From the NCBI GenBank assembly GCA_963675425.1, contig OY776214.1, positions 372,001 through 436,000 of the forward strand: a stretch of DNA of 64,000 bases, read 5' to 3'. Under the pieces are notes generated by a model. That model ran no database searches and was not told where the DNA came from. It saw nothing but the letters and a program-made list of their open reading frames with translations. This document shows positions 10,717-19,329 of the stretch, in pieces (position 1 is the stretch's first letter; each line of letters starts with the position of its first letter). Position numbers and translations under genes: made by a program. The DNA comes from Sporobacter sp963675425. GTDB lineage: Bacteria; Bacillota; Clostridia; Oscillospirales; Oscillospiraceae.

Positions 10717-10745
10717 ATTGTACCATCATTTATGGTGTTTTTCAA
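10717..10745 (-). promoter_or_regulatory. sigma-A promoter of the phosphopantetheinyl transferase-NRPS operon
   Basis: Reading on the minus strand, TTGAAA (10740-10745), a 17-base spacer and TACAAT (10717-10722). It lies about 55 bases upstream of the chosen start codon, and no other gene sits between it and the transferase. Confidence 0.65.
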
Positions 10746-10890
10746 GTAATTTCAGCAAAAAACAACAATATATTGTATCCATCGTCCGCCAAAAAAACAC
10801 GGATTGTGTCGTCACGAGACCTCGGCTAACCCGCCCGTCCATTCGCACCCGTCATACCGCTGCTTTTTTGCGGGCGTCTTTTGGACCGCT

Positions 10891-10920
10891 AAAAAAACAA
10901 CGCGAGGCTTTCTCCTCACG
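10891..10920 (-). terminator. intrinsic terminator after the histidine phosphatase gene
   Basis: On the minus strand a stem CGTGAGG/CCTCGCG (one G-T pair) with a short loop is followed by TTGTTTTTTT. It lies 34 bases past the phosphatase stop codon and insulates it from the peptide synthetase operon. The rest of 10746-10953 shows no gene. Confidence 0.7.
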
Positions 10921-10953
10921 CTGACAGACTTATTGCGGCAAACCATTTGTGGT

Positions 10954-11538
10954 CTAGCGGTTGTTTTTTATAAATTCATCGGGCGATAAATTATAAAAAG
11001 CAATGTCCAAATTCTTACCCGTTCCGTATAATTTGCTGATGCAGGTATTTTTAAGGATGGTTTTTCCGGTGCCGACCTCGCCCCCTGACAGATGCCACAG
11101 CGCGGCATTAATGGAAGCCCCGTGGGATACGACAAGAATATTTTCGTCATCCGGCGCTTCGGCATATCGATATAAAACATGCATAAACCGACTGATTAAC
11201 GCTTCCAGCGGTTCCGCGCCGGGATCTTCCTCTCGGTCAATCAGAGCCTGGCGCTCTTCCGGCGTAAGTCCAGACAGTCTGCCGAAGTCCCGCTCCGTCA
11301 GATCCGGCTCCACAATCACCGGTGTGGCTGCAAGTTTCCCGGCGATAATATCGGCCGTCTTCTTAGCGCGTTTGAGCGGGCTTGACAGGATGCGGCTGAT
11401 CGGTATGTCCAAAAACGCTCTGGCGCATTGTATCGATTGGCTGAGCCCCGTGTCGTTAAGTTCGATATCCTCGACGCCCTGCAGCCTGTTTTGTAAATTC
11501 CAGTCGGTCTGTCCGTGTCTGATAAGATAAATAACCAT
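10954..11538 (-). CDS. histidine phosphatase superfamily protein (phosphoglycerate mutase-like)
   Basis: Small cytoplasmic phosphohydrolase using a phosphohistidine intermediate. The 194 residues begin with the nucleophile motif LIRHGQTDWN, carry the acid/base region TERDFG near residue 85 and the second histidine in VVSHGAS near 138. Length and motifs fit the GpmB/CobC/PhoE branch; the substrate cannot be told from sequence. Neighbours do not suggest cobalamin synthesis, so I do not call it CobC. The start ATG has only a distant AGAGG upstream. It ends just before an intrinsic terminator, so it is probably monocistronic. Confidence 0.9.
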   Translation of the reverse strand: MVIYLIRHGQTDWNLQNRLQGVEDIELNDTGLSQSIQCARAFLDIPISRILSSPLKRAKKTADIIAGKLAATPVIVEPDLTERDFGRLSGLTPEERQALIDREEDPGAEPLEALISRFMHVLYRYAEAPDDENILVVSHGASINAALWHLSGGEVGTGKTILKNTCISKLYGTGKNLDIAFYNLSPDEFIKNNR

Positions 11539-11570
11539 GTAGCAAAAATACCTCTTCCTGAATCCTCAGT

Positions 11571-11579
11571 AGTATACCA
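11571..11579 (-). promoter_or_regulatory. extended -10 promoter upstream of the histidine phosphatase
   Basis: The minus strand reads TGGTATACT, an extended -10 (TG-n-TATACT), about 33 bases before the start codon. No convincing -35 is present, as is common for extended -10 promoters. Confidence 0.45.
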
Positions 11580-11670
11580 CACAAAGAAAAGGGAAAAAAG
11601 AGGCGATGGGTGTTTTGAAGGTAAATTCAGCGCTGGAAGGCGGACGGTAACCGAACCTCCCGCAGAACGT

Positions 11671-11925
11671 TTATTCAATCATCCGGCCGCCCTGCTCCGC
11701 GGCAACTGTCGGCCGTTTTTTCTTAACAGCCTTCTTCAAACAGACATAACTATTTCTTGTCCAGCGCCGGTAGCGGCAGTTAAGGCAGCTGAGCCGACAG
11801 TCACTGACGCATTCCTCCGGGCTGTCCTCGGCGAAAAACGGGCAGGCTTTCGCTTCTGAAACGGCTTGTTCTTGATTAAATTCCCCCCATGAAAACGTTT
11901 CCTTTTCCCGAATTACGTAACGCAT
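11671..11925 (-). CDS. small cysteine-rich protein of unknown function
   Basis: 84 residues, not recognised. It has a cysteine cluster ACPFF...EECVSDCRLSCLNCRYRRW...C in its middle, enough ligands for zinc or an iron-sulfur cluster, followed by a basic tail (KKAVKKKRP). Its ATG overlaps the stop of the upstream TiaS-like gene as TAATG, which fits translational coupling and fixes the start over a longer in-frame extension to 11970. The coupling suggests a partner or substrate relation with the TiaS-like protein; that is inference. Confidence 0.6.
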   Translation of the reverse strand: MRYVIREKETFSWGEFNQEQAVSEAKACPFFAEDSPEECVSDCRLSCLNCRYRRWTRNSYVCLKKAVKKKRPTVAAEQGGRMIE

Positions 11926-12668
11926 TAGACTACCAACCCCTTTAGCTCCTGCCGGCCGCACACACGCCACTGCGCAGCGCCACTTTTATCCTCGGCCAGG
12001 CAAATCACCGCTTCATGACGCCAAAAAACCGCGTGCGTCGGGCAGCAAAACCGCACGGAATCGAATGCATCTACCGGACACTGCCGTTCGTTCACAGCCC
12101 CGGCCAGCGAAAACCTGACGCACAGCTCGCCAACCGTCATAACCTGATCGACGGACGGAGGATCGAGCGCAGCCCTAACCGTGCCGTCATAGCCGGACAG
12201 CCGCAGGCCGCAGCCAGCCAACGCACCGATGACACCCAGGCCCGTACCCCCAAGCTCGTACAAATAAACAGCCTGCCGGTGCAGGACCGCAACATCCAGC
12301 GCATCTCGTTTTTTGAGAATGGTCTCTTTGGCGGTTCGACCAAAACGTATCAGTCTTTTTTGGTAACGGAGCCTTTCCAGATCAATAATGCAAAGACCGG
12401 GGTCAGAGCCCGCCGCACAGGTCCCGCGTATACACGCCCGGCTAAATTCAATCACATCCGGCAGATTTAAAACCTCCGCCTGGCAGCACATGGCGCTGTT
12501 ATGCGTCGTATAAGGAATCTCCTCATGAATATACAGCTGATGCCGCGTAACCAGGCTTCCGCTGCCCAACTGCTGCTCACGCAGCGCAACCAGAAGTCCG
12601 TCAAGCGTTTCCCCGGTCCCGTTGCTGTCAATATTGTCCGTATCGTCAACGCCTATCAAAATCTGCAT
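11925..12668 (-). CDS. TiaS-like protein (IGVDDTDN motif)
   Basis: 247 residues. The N-terminal IGVDDTDN followed by GTGETLD resembles the ATP-binding start of archaeal TiaS, the tRNA(Ile2) agmatinylcytidine synthetase (IGIDDTDS). Bacteria use TilS/lysidine instead, and this protein is much shorter than TiaS and seems to lack the later nucleic acid-binding domains, so an agmatinylation role is not supported; it more likely acts on another substrate. Start at the ATG of MQILIG, with GAGGAAG 7 bases upstream; an open frame extends to 12734 without such a site. Coupled to the downstream Cys-rich gene by TAATG. Confidence 0.65.
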   Translation of the reverse strand: MQILIGVDDTDNIDSNGTGETLDGLLVALREQQLGSGSLVTRHQLYIHEEIPYTTHNSAMCCQAEVLNLPDVIEFSRACIRGTCAAGSDPGLCIIDLERLRYQKRLIRFGRTAKETILKKRDALDVAVLHRQAVYLYELGGTGLGVIGALAGCGLRLSGYDGTVRAALDPPSVDQVMTVGELCVRFSLAGAVNERQCPVDAFDSVRFCCPTHAVFWRHEAVICLAEDKSGAAQWRVCGRQELKGLVV

Positions 12669-13022
12669 TTGAAATCTTCCTCTCACGATCCGTATGCCGA
12701 CGCTTCTTCGTACGCTTATCCAAATCAGACGCACTGCTTATGCCCATGCCTGGTCGTTACATTTCCGCAAGCTCGCCCCGGTATAATAAAACTCCCTCGG
12801 AATTCAGGCGGCGTGCGCCGGCTTCCCCATTCGGACTGGCGAACTGCTGATTTCTGAGAGAGGATGATTACCGCTCTGATTCATATGAATTTCTGTTATA
12901 CCCCATCGTTATCAGGCAAAACGGCGCGGAACAAGTCGAACTTGGTCTTTTTTACTAGAATAGTAAAAACCGGGTATTTTGTCAAGACATCAAGCGGTAT
13001 ATACCCGATAACCGAATCCGGA
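12669..13022 (-). promoter_or_regulatory. promoter and long untranslated leader of the TiaS-like operon
   Basis: Roughly 350 bases without a gene. The minus strand carries TTGACA (12980-12985), a 17-base spacer and TATTCT (12957-12962), a good sigma-A promoter. The transcript would have a leader of about 280 bases before the ATG at 12668. The leader holds GC-rich short palindromes, but I could not match it to a known riboswitch class. Confidence 0.5.
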
Positions 13023-13030
13023 TTATATGA

Positions 13031-13059
13031 AAAGAAACCGCGCTGAGCGCGGTTTCTTT
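13031..13059. terminator. bidirectional intrinsic terminator after the clostripain gene
   Basis: Near-perfect stem AAAGAAACCGCGC-TGA-GCGCGGTTTCTTT, with T-rich flanks on both strands, 12 bases past the stop of the protease gene. Confidence 0.85.
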
Positions 13060-13070
13060 TCTCTGGTATG

Positions 13071-15443
13071 TCAGTAGCTGAACTCGATGGTTTCCGTCCA
13101 GGAATAGTTCTGGTAAATATCGACCAGCATGTAGCATTCCAGCACCGGGGCGTCACCCACGTCCTCGTATGTGACGGCCGGCAGTGTATCGCCGATGACC
13201 ATCATATCACCGAAGTAGTAGCTGGCGTCATATTCGCCGTCATACGTGTAGTAATCGCAGATAAAGTCAACCGTGTCCCCTAATTCGAATTGATCATACC
13301 CCTTGCCAACAGTTCCCGCTCCACCGAATTCGGAGTTGCTCTCCGTTCTGCGGTAGCCGGCAATGTACCCGTCCGCGTATGAGCCGTCCCACTCAAGGAT
13401 AATATCAATGTATGTCGTACCGTTGAGGACCGCCGGCACATATCCGATAAAAATGCTGTCGTCCCCCGTATCGACGACCTCTTCAGCGTAATAGCAAACG
13501 ATCTGGCCGCCAATGGCGACCCACGTGTTGTCGGCGCCGTAATTTAAAATTAAATTGTCGTCATCATCCGTTTCAAAATACTGGTCGCTGCCCAGATCAA
13601 TATAACCTTCCCCGTCATCGAGGAGGATCTGCATTTCCACCGCCGTCAGAAGGTCCCAATCCTCGTCCGTCAGCGGCAGATACCAATAGCCGTTGGCGTC
13701 GTCCCAGAGAATCTCCAGCTCCGTATAATCGATGTTATCATAGGCGTAGTCCTGCGCAGCGCTGTTGTCGTACCAGTCGTACTCGGAGTAGTCGGTCTGG
13801 GCGTCCTCCTCGCCGGTCATATTTTCTTTCAGCGAGCGGGAGGTGGAATTGAGCTGTCCCTCAGCCAGGATGTTGACAAAGGTATCGTAGAAATCGTAAA
13901 TCTCGTCGCCGAAGCCAAACTCGGAGAACATATCCTTGGCGTAGCCGTATACCGACAAGTCTGTATACGGGAAATACAGCGACAAGCCATAGGCGCCGCT
14001 TCTCATGCTGCTGTCGGCATATTTAACGGCGCTGTTGAGCGCCTGCTCCAGCTCGCCTTTTCCCTCAAGATCCGATCGTTCGGCAAAGTCTATAATATCG
14101 ATCATATCGAGGTTATAGCCCTCGGCAAACGCTTTCGAGTTCGCCACAGACGCCGATATCATTGTAAACTCTTGATTATACAGCGCATCGGTTGCGTCGG
14201 ACATATACGCGCACAGCATGTCGTAAACATACGGGATCTCTCGAAGGGCGACGACCGACAGTGTTGTGTCGCCGTTTTCATTCGCCGGCTCGTTGTGGCG
14301 GATAAAGGAATCCACAATGACGGCCCCTAGATCTGCCGTGTCGATGGACGAGTCGGCGCCCAGCGCGTCCAGCCACGGCGTATAATCCCAGCCGTGGGCG
14401 GGCTCGGTCTCTTCCGAGGCAATCAGGTAGTCGGCGTATGGCTCAAGCATACAGGCCGTTTCGATCGTGCCCATAAGGCACGCGTCAAACCCAACGAAAT
14501 CAAATTTCAGGCCGGTTGCCTTCAGGGCCCTGGCAATCTCATTTATGTATAGCACGCCGTCCGGGTTCATCTCATCGGAGCCGTAGCCGTACAGCGACCC
14601 GCCGCCATGATCCCACAGTACAAGATCATAACGGTTAGCTGGGAAGTTCTCCGCAGAAAATTCGATGAAGTCCACAAGCTCCGTTGTGTCGAGCATGCTG
14701 GCCTCGCCGAGATTGTCAAGCAAGCGGAGTTCTCCATCCTCGACGACCCACCGCTCCACCTCGCCGTCCGATATATAACCGGCGTCCCAGTTGGTGCAGC
14801 CCCCCGTCTCAATAACCACGTTGACGTTGTCACCGAGGTCGGCCTCCAAAATCTCGTTAATATCCAGCGTACCGCACCCGTACATGGACTCAAGATCCGC
14901 GCCGCAGATATAGATCATAACGGTGGCGATGTCTTCGCCGCCACCAAAAACCTGCGTGTAATTATAGCGAAAACCGTCGTCCGCTAGACCTATCACAGCC
15001 GGGTTGGCATCGGCCGGCGACGGGCCGTTCTCCTCGTCGTCGGATAAAACGATGTTGCTGCTGATATTGGGGTTGACATCGTTGTTGCTTTTCAGGTTGT
15101 CCAGGCTCGACAGGATGATAATCGGCGTGGCGAAAAGCGCCAATCCTAAGAGGACAAACGCGATAATAAGCCCTGTTTTTGGTTTCCGGGGCGGCCGGGG
15201 ATTCGGCATGGGCGGCTGAGGATTATAACCCATACCCGACGGCACGTACCCGCCGCCCTGCTGGTACGGCGGATTGGGGGCGGCATTGCTTGGCGTATAA
15301 CCGTTATTAGCAGGTGGTATGTAGGTATTTTGAGGCGGCGGGGGTGGCGGCGTTGTGGGCGCTTCCGGTTGAAGCGGCGTACCGCAGGCCCGACAGAATT
15401 TTGAATGGTCAGGATTTATGTTGCCGCATTTTGAGCAAAACAT
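13071..15443 (-). CDS. membrane-anchored zinc-ribbon clostripain-family (C11) cysteine protease
   Basis: 790 residues. An N-terminal zinc ribbon (CSKCG...CRACG) is followed by a Pro/Gln/Asn-rich linker and one membrane segment near residues 92-113 (GLIIAFVLLGLALF). The outer part contains a peptidase C11 domain: MIYICGADLES, then the histidine in LWDHGGG and the nucleophile in FDACLMG, followed by SEE. The C-terminal third is acidic, rich in Asp, Tyr and Gly. This fits an exported protease tethered by one segment, with a cytoplasmic zinc ribbon. AAGGAG lies 7 bases before the ATG at 15443; the upstream GTG at 15464 overlaps that site and is unlikely. Promoter TTGAAA-17-TAAAAT lies just upstream. 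Substrate unknown. Confidence 0.9.
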   Translation of the reverse strand: MFCSKCGNINPDHSKFCRACGTPLQPEAPTTPPPPPPQNTYIPPANNGYTPSNAAPNPPYQQGGGYVPSGMGYNPQPPMPNPRPPRKPKTGLIIAFVLLGLALFATPIIILSSLDNLKSNNDVNPNISSNIVLSDDEENGPSPADANPAVIGLADDGFRYNYTQVFGGGEDIATVMIYICGADLESMYGCGTLDINEILEADLGDNVNVVIETGGCTNWDAGYISDGEVERWVVEDGELRLLDNLGEASMLDTTELVDFIEFSAENFPANRYDLVLWDHGGGSLYGYGSDEMNPDGVLYINEIARALKATGLKFDFVGFDACLMGTIETACMLEPYADYLIASEETEPAHGWDYTPWLDALGADSSIDTADLGAVIVDSFIRHNEPANENGDTTLSVVALREIPYVYDMLCAYMSDATDALYNQEFTMISASVANSKAFAEGYNLDMIDIIDFAERSDLEGKGELEQALNSAVKYADSSMRSGAYGLSLYFPYTDLSVYGYAKDMFSEFGFGDEIYDFYDTFVNILAEGQLNSTSRSLKENMTGEEDAQTDYSEYDWYDNSAAQDYAYDNIDYTELEILWDDANGYWYLPLTDEDWDLLTAVEMQILLDDGEGYIDLGSDQYFETDDDDNLILNYGADNTWVAIGGQIVCYYAEEVVDTGDDSIFIGYVPAVLNGTTYIDIILEWDGSYADGYIAGYRRTESNSEFGGAGTVGKGYDQFELGDTVDFICDYYTYDGEYDASYYFGDMMVIGDTLPAVTYEDVGDAPVLECYMLVDIYQNYSWTETIEFSY

Positions 15444-15504
15444 AATTTTCTCCTTTTCAGACACAAATAAGGCGTAAAAAGCTTTTAGCCCGCGCCTTCA
15501 TAAT

Positions 15505-15533
15505 ATTTTACAATCCTTTTCGCCTAATTTCAA
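15505..15533 (-). promoter_or_regulatory. sigma-A promoter of the clostripain-family gene
   Basis: Minus strand TTGAAA (15528-15533), 17-base spacer, TAAAAT (15505-15510), about 60 bases upstream of the start codon. Confidence 0.65.
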
Positions 15534-15665
15534 GCTTATTAGCGCTTAATTCGGTACATGCCTGAAATTGCCGCTCCGGCAGTCTATTTGCGTACTGCCC
15601 CAGAAAAAACGGCTTCCTACCATTATAGAAAATTTTAAGTTGCTTTGTGCCTGTCCGGTTTTAAA

Positions 15666-15904
15666 AGCGGCGGATTTCTCCGCCGCTTCAGATTGTAGAC
15701 AAAGTGTGTAAAGCACAAAAAGCCTCGCAGAGTTTCCGTCGCGCACGACGGAAATAAAGTAATATCCGTCATTTCCGGGGACATGCGCATCGGAAATGAC
15801 TCTTATCATGACGGTTGCGGCTGAGCAGCCGTCATGCAATCTTCTTGTCGACAAAGCCCGGAGGGCTTTGTCGACAGCTTGAAGCGGCGGATTTCTCCGC
15901 CGCT
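15666..15904. repeat. array of six consecutive hairpins downstream of asnB
   Basis: Six palindromes follow each other in 239 bases: AGCGGCGGA/TCCGCCGCT at 15666-15687; TTTCCGTCG/CGACGGAAA at 15733-15754; GTCATTTCCG/CGGAAATGAC at 15768-15800; CATGACGG/CCGTCATG at 15807-15836; a 14-bp stem TGTCGACAAAGCCC with its complement at 15846-15876; and a second copy of the first hairpin at 15883-15904. The identical outer hairpins bracket the others. A 132-codon minus-strand frame across it has no protein-like character. Confidence 0.75.
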
Positions 15905-15915
15905 TACTTTTGGCT

Positions 15916-17826
15916 TTACCATTTTTGATCAATAAAACGGTCATATAAAATCTGCGTCGTCAAAAAACCCATAAACAGCATGCAGTCCCGCTCGTTCGGC
16001 GCATCCTTTGCCGCGGCGGCGGCTAAAAACCGCCCGGCAGCGTCTTCGCTGAAAATGCCGAACCTCTTCAGGCAGCCACTGCTGAGCATATAACGGACAT
16101 AGTCGTCCCGCATAAGTTCGCGGATATTGATCGGCGCGCGGTAGGGGAATTTCTTTCGCTTATATATAGCCTCCGGCACATATTTATGCGCGAGCATTTT
16201 GACGATATATTTCTCGTTCAGCCCTCTGATTTTCATGTCGTCGGGCAAGCCGGCGGCGAATTCGGCAATGTTGTAATCCAAGAACGGATATCGGCATTCA
16301 ACGCCCCGGCCCATGGAGACCCGGTCGCCCTGAGACGAGAGGAGATAGCCCGAAAAGAGCGTGGATGCTTCCAGGGCCTGCGCCCGCCGCACAGGCGTCC
16401 AGCTGTCAAAATCCGCCGGCAGCAGGTCCCGGAAGATTGTCTCTCCGTCATCTCCCGCCATTTCAGCACGGAAATCCGGCGAAAAAAACGGGCGGCTGAA
16501 TGCGCCGAGCTTCCATCGGGACTGATGCGAAGCGAACGGCGAAGACGCCTCCGCGTTGTTATAAAAGAAGGACAGGCTCCCGCTCGTCTGGCCGTCCAGC
16601 CCCCGGACGAAATTATTAACGCGGCGGTATAAAAGCGTCCGGTTAGGATCTTCCGGCGCGCGGGCGCAAAATTCACGGATTTTAGCCTCCCGGAACAGGT
16701 CGTAGCCACCGAACAGCTCATCAGAGCCTTCGCCGGATAAAACGACCTTCATCCGGTTGTCCCGCACAAGCCCGGCCAGCACGTACATGGGAAACGCACC
16801 CGACCGTAAAAGCGGGACCTCCGTATGCCAAATGACCTCCCCGAGTACCGAAGCCATTTTTTCAGAAGAGAATCGCACGCTGCGGTGCACCGTCCCCAGC
16901 TCGCGCGCGAGCAGCGCCTGATATGGGGATTCGTCGAAATACGCGTCGTCAAACGTCACCGAAAACGACTGCAGCGGCTCCCCCGTTATTTTGGCCGCCA
17001 GACTTGTAACAAGTGCCGAATCCAGCCCGCCGCTGATATAAAACGAAACCGGTACGTCGGCAACCAGCCTTTTTTTTACCGAGCCTATAAGCAGGGCCTC
17101 AAGCTTATCGGCATAAAAAGACGCATCCCGCCGCGCATCTCCCGGGACCAGAGCTTTAAACGCGTAACGCCAGTAAGGCCGGACACTTACCCGCCCGTCT
17201 TCGAAAACCAGATAACTGCCGGGCGTCACCTGAAAAACATCGCGGAAGACGCTCTCGCTGCCGACCGTCGTCCAGTAGGTGAAAACGTGCTGAAGCGCAC
17301 GGGGCGCGAGCGCCGGTTTTACTAGCCTGCTTTTAAAAATTGCCTTGGCCTCCGAGGCAAAGCAAAGGCCTTTATCTGTCTGAGCGTAAAAAAGCGGCTT
17401 TTCTCCGAACCGGTCGCGGGCCAGCACGAGTCTTTTTTGCGCCTTATCCCAGATCGCTATGGCAAACTGCCCGTTGAGTCTCGTAAACATCTCCGGGCCG
17501 TATTCCTCGTACAGGTGCGGCAGCACGGCCGTATCGGAATGATTGGCGATGACATGTCCCTTATCCTCAAGCTGGCGGCGCAGCGCCATAAAATTAAAAA
17601 TTTCTCCGTTAAAAACGACGACAACGCCGCCGTCCTCGCTTACGGCGGGCTGCCGCCCGTTTTGAGGGTCCAAAATAGCCAGCCGCGCGTGCGCGAGCGC
17701 GGCTGCATCGTCGAAATAGAAGCCCGATTCATCCGGCCCCCTGTAAGCGATACTGCCAAGCATATCGCGCAGCACCGCGTCATATTCTCTTCTATCTCCG
17801 CCGACAAGGCCGACAATGCCGCACAT
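15916..17826 (-). CDS. asnB: glutamine-dependent asparagine synthetase-like amidotransferase
   Basis: 636 residues in the usual AsnB order. The N-terminal glutaminase domain starts with the nucleophile Cys2 (MCGIVG) and has RGPDESG, RLAILD and FNGEIFN. The ATP pyrophosphatase domain has SGGLDSAL near residue 265 and LSGEGSDELFGGY near 365. Known members amidate aspartate, or other carboxylates in biosynthetic clusters. As the last gene of a five-gene operon with a carrier protein and an acid-activating ligase, a pathway-specific amidation is as likely as asparagine supply. The start is fixed by the need for Cys2 and by GAGAGG 6 bases before the ATG; the open frame to 18105 is a spurious extension into the ligase gene. 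Confidence 0.92.
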   Translation of the reverse strand: MCGIVGLVGGDRREYDAVLRDMLGSIAYRGPDESGFYFDDAAALAHARLAILDPQNGRQPAVSEDGGVVVVFNGEIFNFMALRRQLEDKGHVIANHSDTAVLPHLYEEYGPEMFTRLNGQFAIAIWDKAQKRLVLARDRFGEKPLFYAQTDKGLCFASEAKAIFKSRLVKPALAPRALQHVFTYWTTVGSESVFRDVFQVTPGSYLVFEDGRVSVRPYWRYAFKALVPGDARRDASFYADKLEALLIGSVKKRLVADVPVSFYISGGLDSALVTSLAAKITGEPLQSFSVTFDDAYFDESPYQALLARELGTVHRSVRFSSEKMASVLGEVIWHTEVPLLRSGAFPMYVLAGLVRDNRMKVVLSGEGSDELFGGYDLFREAKIREFCARAPEDPNRTLLYRRVNNFVRGLDGQTSGSLSFFYNNAEASSPFASHQSRWKLGAFSRPFFSPDFRAEMAGDDGETIFRDLLPADFDSWTPVRRAQALEASTLFSGYLLSSQGDRVSMGRGVECRYPFLDYNIAEFAAGLPDDMKIRGLNEKYIVKMLAHKYVPEAIYKRKKFPYRAPINIRELMRDDYVRYMLSSGCLKRFGIFSEDAAGRFLAAAAAKDAPNERDCMLFMGFLTTQILYDRFIDQKW

Positions 17827-17845
17827 AATGATCCTCTCCGGTTTG

Positions 17846-19327
17846 CTACACGCCTTTTTGCCGCAGGACGCTTCGCATAATCTTCCCGCTCGCCGTCCGG
17901 GGTAGCGCTTCGGTCCATTCAATGCGCTGTGGCCGCTTGAATGCGGGCAGGTTTTTTCGGATAAACGCATCCACGTCCGCGGGATCCGGATCACCGCCGT
18001 CCGGCACAACATAAGCTTTAATCTGCGTTCGCCCGTCAACCGGTACGGCGACGACCGCCGATTCCAAAACGCCGCCGCAGGCGTTAATAACGCTTTCAAT
18101 CTCAACTGGGCTGATGCGGTGGCCCAGATATTTGATCAGGTCGTCACGGCGGCCTTTAATATAGTAATAGCCGTCCGCGTCGCGCACGGCCAGATCACCC
18201 GTATGCAGCCAGCCATTTTTGAGAACGCGCTGCGTTTCCTCGGGATTGTTCCAGTAGCCCTGCATGATGTTGGCACCCTGCGCGGTCATCTCCCCAACCA
18301 CGCCGGGCGGGGCCTCTTCGCCGTTTTCCGTTACGACCCGGAGCGTGACGCCGGGAATGCCTCTGCCAATGGAACCCGGCTTATTAAAAAGCATATCCGG
18401 CTCCAGATAACTCAATCGGGCCGACGCTTCCGTCTGCCCGTACATAACAAACACATCCAGATGCGGGGCCAGCGCCTTGAGCTTCTTTATATCCTGCATA
18501 TCGGTGCTCTCCCCGGCAAACGTCACATACCGGAGGTATTGAAGGCGCGATGCATCCAGCACGGATTGCTTGAGCAGGATATTGAGATACGAACCGACCG
18601 TAGAAAAGCCTGTCGCCCGGCTGTCGTACAGCTTCTCAATCACCTTGATGGGAAAAGAAACCCTGTTTTCAATAAAGATGGACGCACCGGCCTTCGTATG
18701 CGTTAACAGCAGCGAGCTGCCGTAGGAGTAACAAAAATTCACGATGCCCAACAGCGAATCCGTCTCCTTCAGGGACAGATAGGAGATGATGGAGCCGGTG
18801 TTGGCCGAAAGGTTTTGATGCGTCAGCGTGACGCCCTTGGGATTTTTCGTTGTGCCGGAGGTGTATAGGATGAGCGCGGGCTGAGTTTTATCGATAACGG
18901 GGTCGTCCGTCGCGGATACAGCCGCGCCATCTGCTTTCAGCTCCGCAATGTCGAGAATTTTATAAGCCTGCAGCGCCGGGCTGCCGTGCAGCCGCTTTTT
19001 AAAAACGGCGCTTGTTACGATAAAAACAGGTGAAGTTTCCGACGCGATATACTCTATCACATTGAGTGTCAGGTTTTTATTAACCGGCACGACAATGCCG
19101 CCCTTTTTCAGCACGGCGTAAAACGCTTCGATGTAATCGACGCTGTTATCCAGATATAAAAGTGCCCGGTCCCCGGACTTCAACCCGAGGCCGGCCAGGC
19201 GCTCGGCCAGCGCGCCCGTATTTTTGTATACCTCGGCGTACGTGCACGCACGCTTCTCGTCCGACGCGAATAGCCTCTCCGGGTATTTTTCAGCACTGTC
19301 GCGTAAAAATGAAAAGATGCTATCCAT
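17846..19327 (-). CDS. adenylate-forming acyl ligase (AMP-binding)
   Basis: 493 residues, one ANL-superfamily enzyme without extra domains. Motifs: LYTSGTTKNPKGVT (P-loop, near 155), YGQTEAS (near 295), TGDL (near 374), KGRRDDLIKYLGHR (hinge, near 390) and the catalytic lysine in PRTASGKIMR close to the C-terminus. Such ligases activate a carboxylic acid as an acyl-AMP and pass it to CoA or a carrier protein. With a free ACP two genes upstream, loading of that ACP is the simplest role. The substrate is not readable. The gene begins next to the stop of the ANH protein gene and ends 19 bases before asnB. Confidence 0.9.
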   Translation of the reverse strand: MDSIFSFLRDSAEKYPERLFASDEKRACTYAEVYKNTGALAERLAGLGLKSGDRALLYLDNSVDYIEAFYAVLKKGGIVVPVNKNLTLNVIEYIASETSPVFIVTSAVFKKRLHGSPALQAYKILDIAELKADGAAVSATDDPVIDKTQPALILYTSGTTKNPKGVTLTHQNLSANTGSIISYLSLKETDSLLGIVNFCYSYGSSLLLTHTKAGASIFIENRVSFPIKVIEKLYDSRATGFSTVGSYLNILLKQSVLDASRLQYLRYVTFAGESTDMQDIKKLKALAPHLDVFVMYGQTEASARLSYLEPDMLFNKPGSIGRGIPGVTLRVVTENGEEAPPGVVGEMTAQGANIMQGYWNNPEETQRVLKNGWLHTGDLAVRDADGYYYIKGRRDDLIKYLGHRISPVEIESVINACGGVLESAVVAVPVDGRTQIKAYVVPDGGDPDPADVDAFIRKNLPAFKRPQRIEWTEALPRTASGKIMRSVLRQKGV

Positions 19328-19329
19328 TA

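Noticed and set aside
12669..12950. Possible riboswitch in the leader of the TiaS-like gene
   Set aside because: A GGGGAAGCCGGCGCA stretch recalls a cobalamin aptamer, but the CCACTG and B12-box elements are missing and no other class fits.
15546..15944. 132-codon minus-strand open frame downstream of asnB
   Set aside because: It runs across the hairpin array, overlaps the end of asnB, has no ribosome binding site and no protein-like composition; it is read through palindromes by chance.
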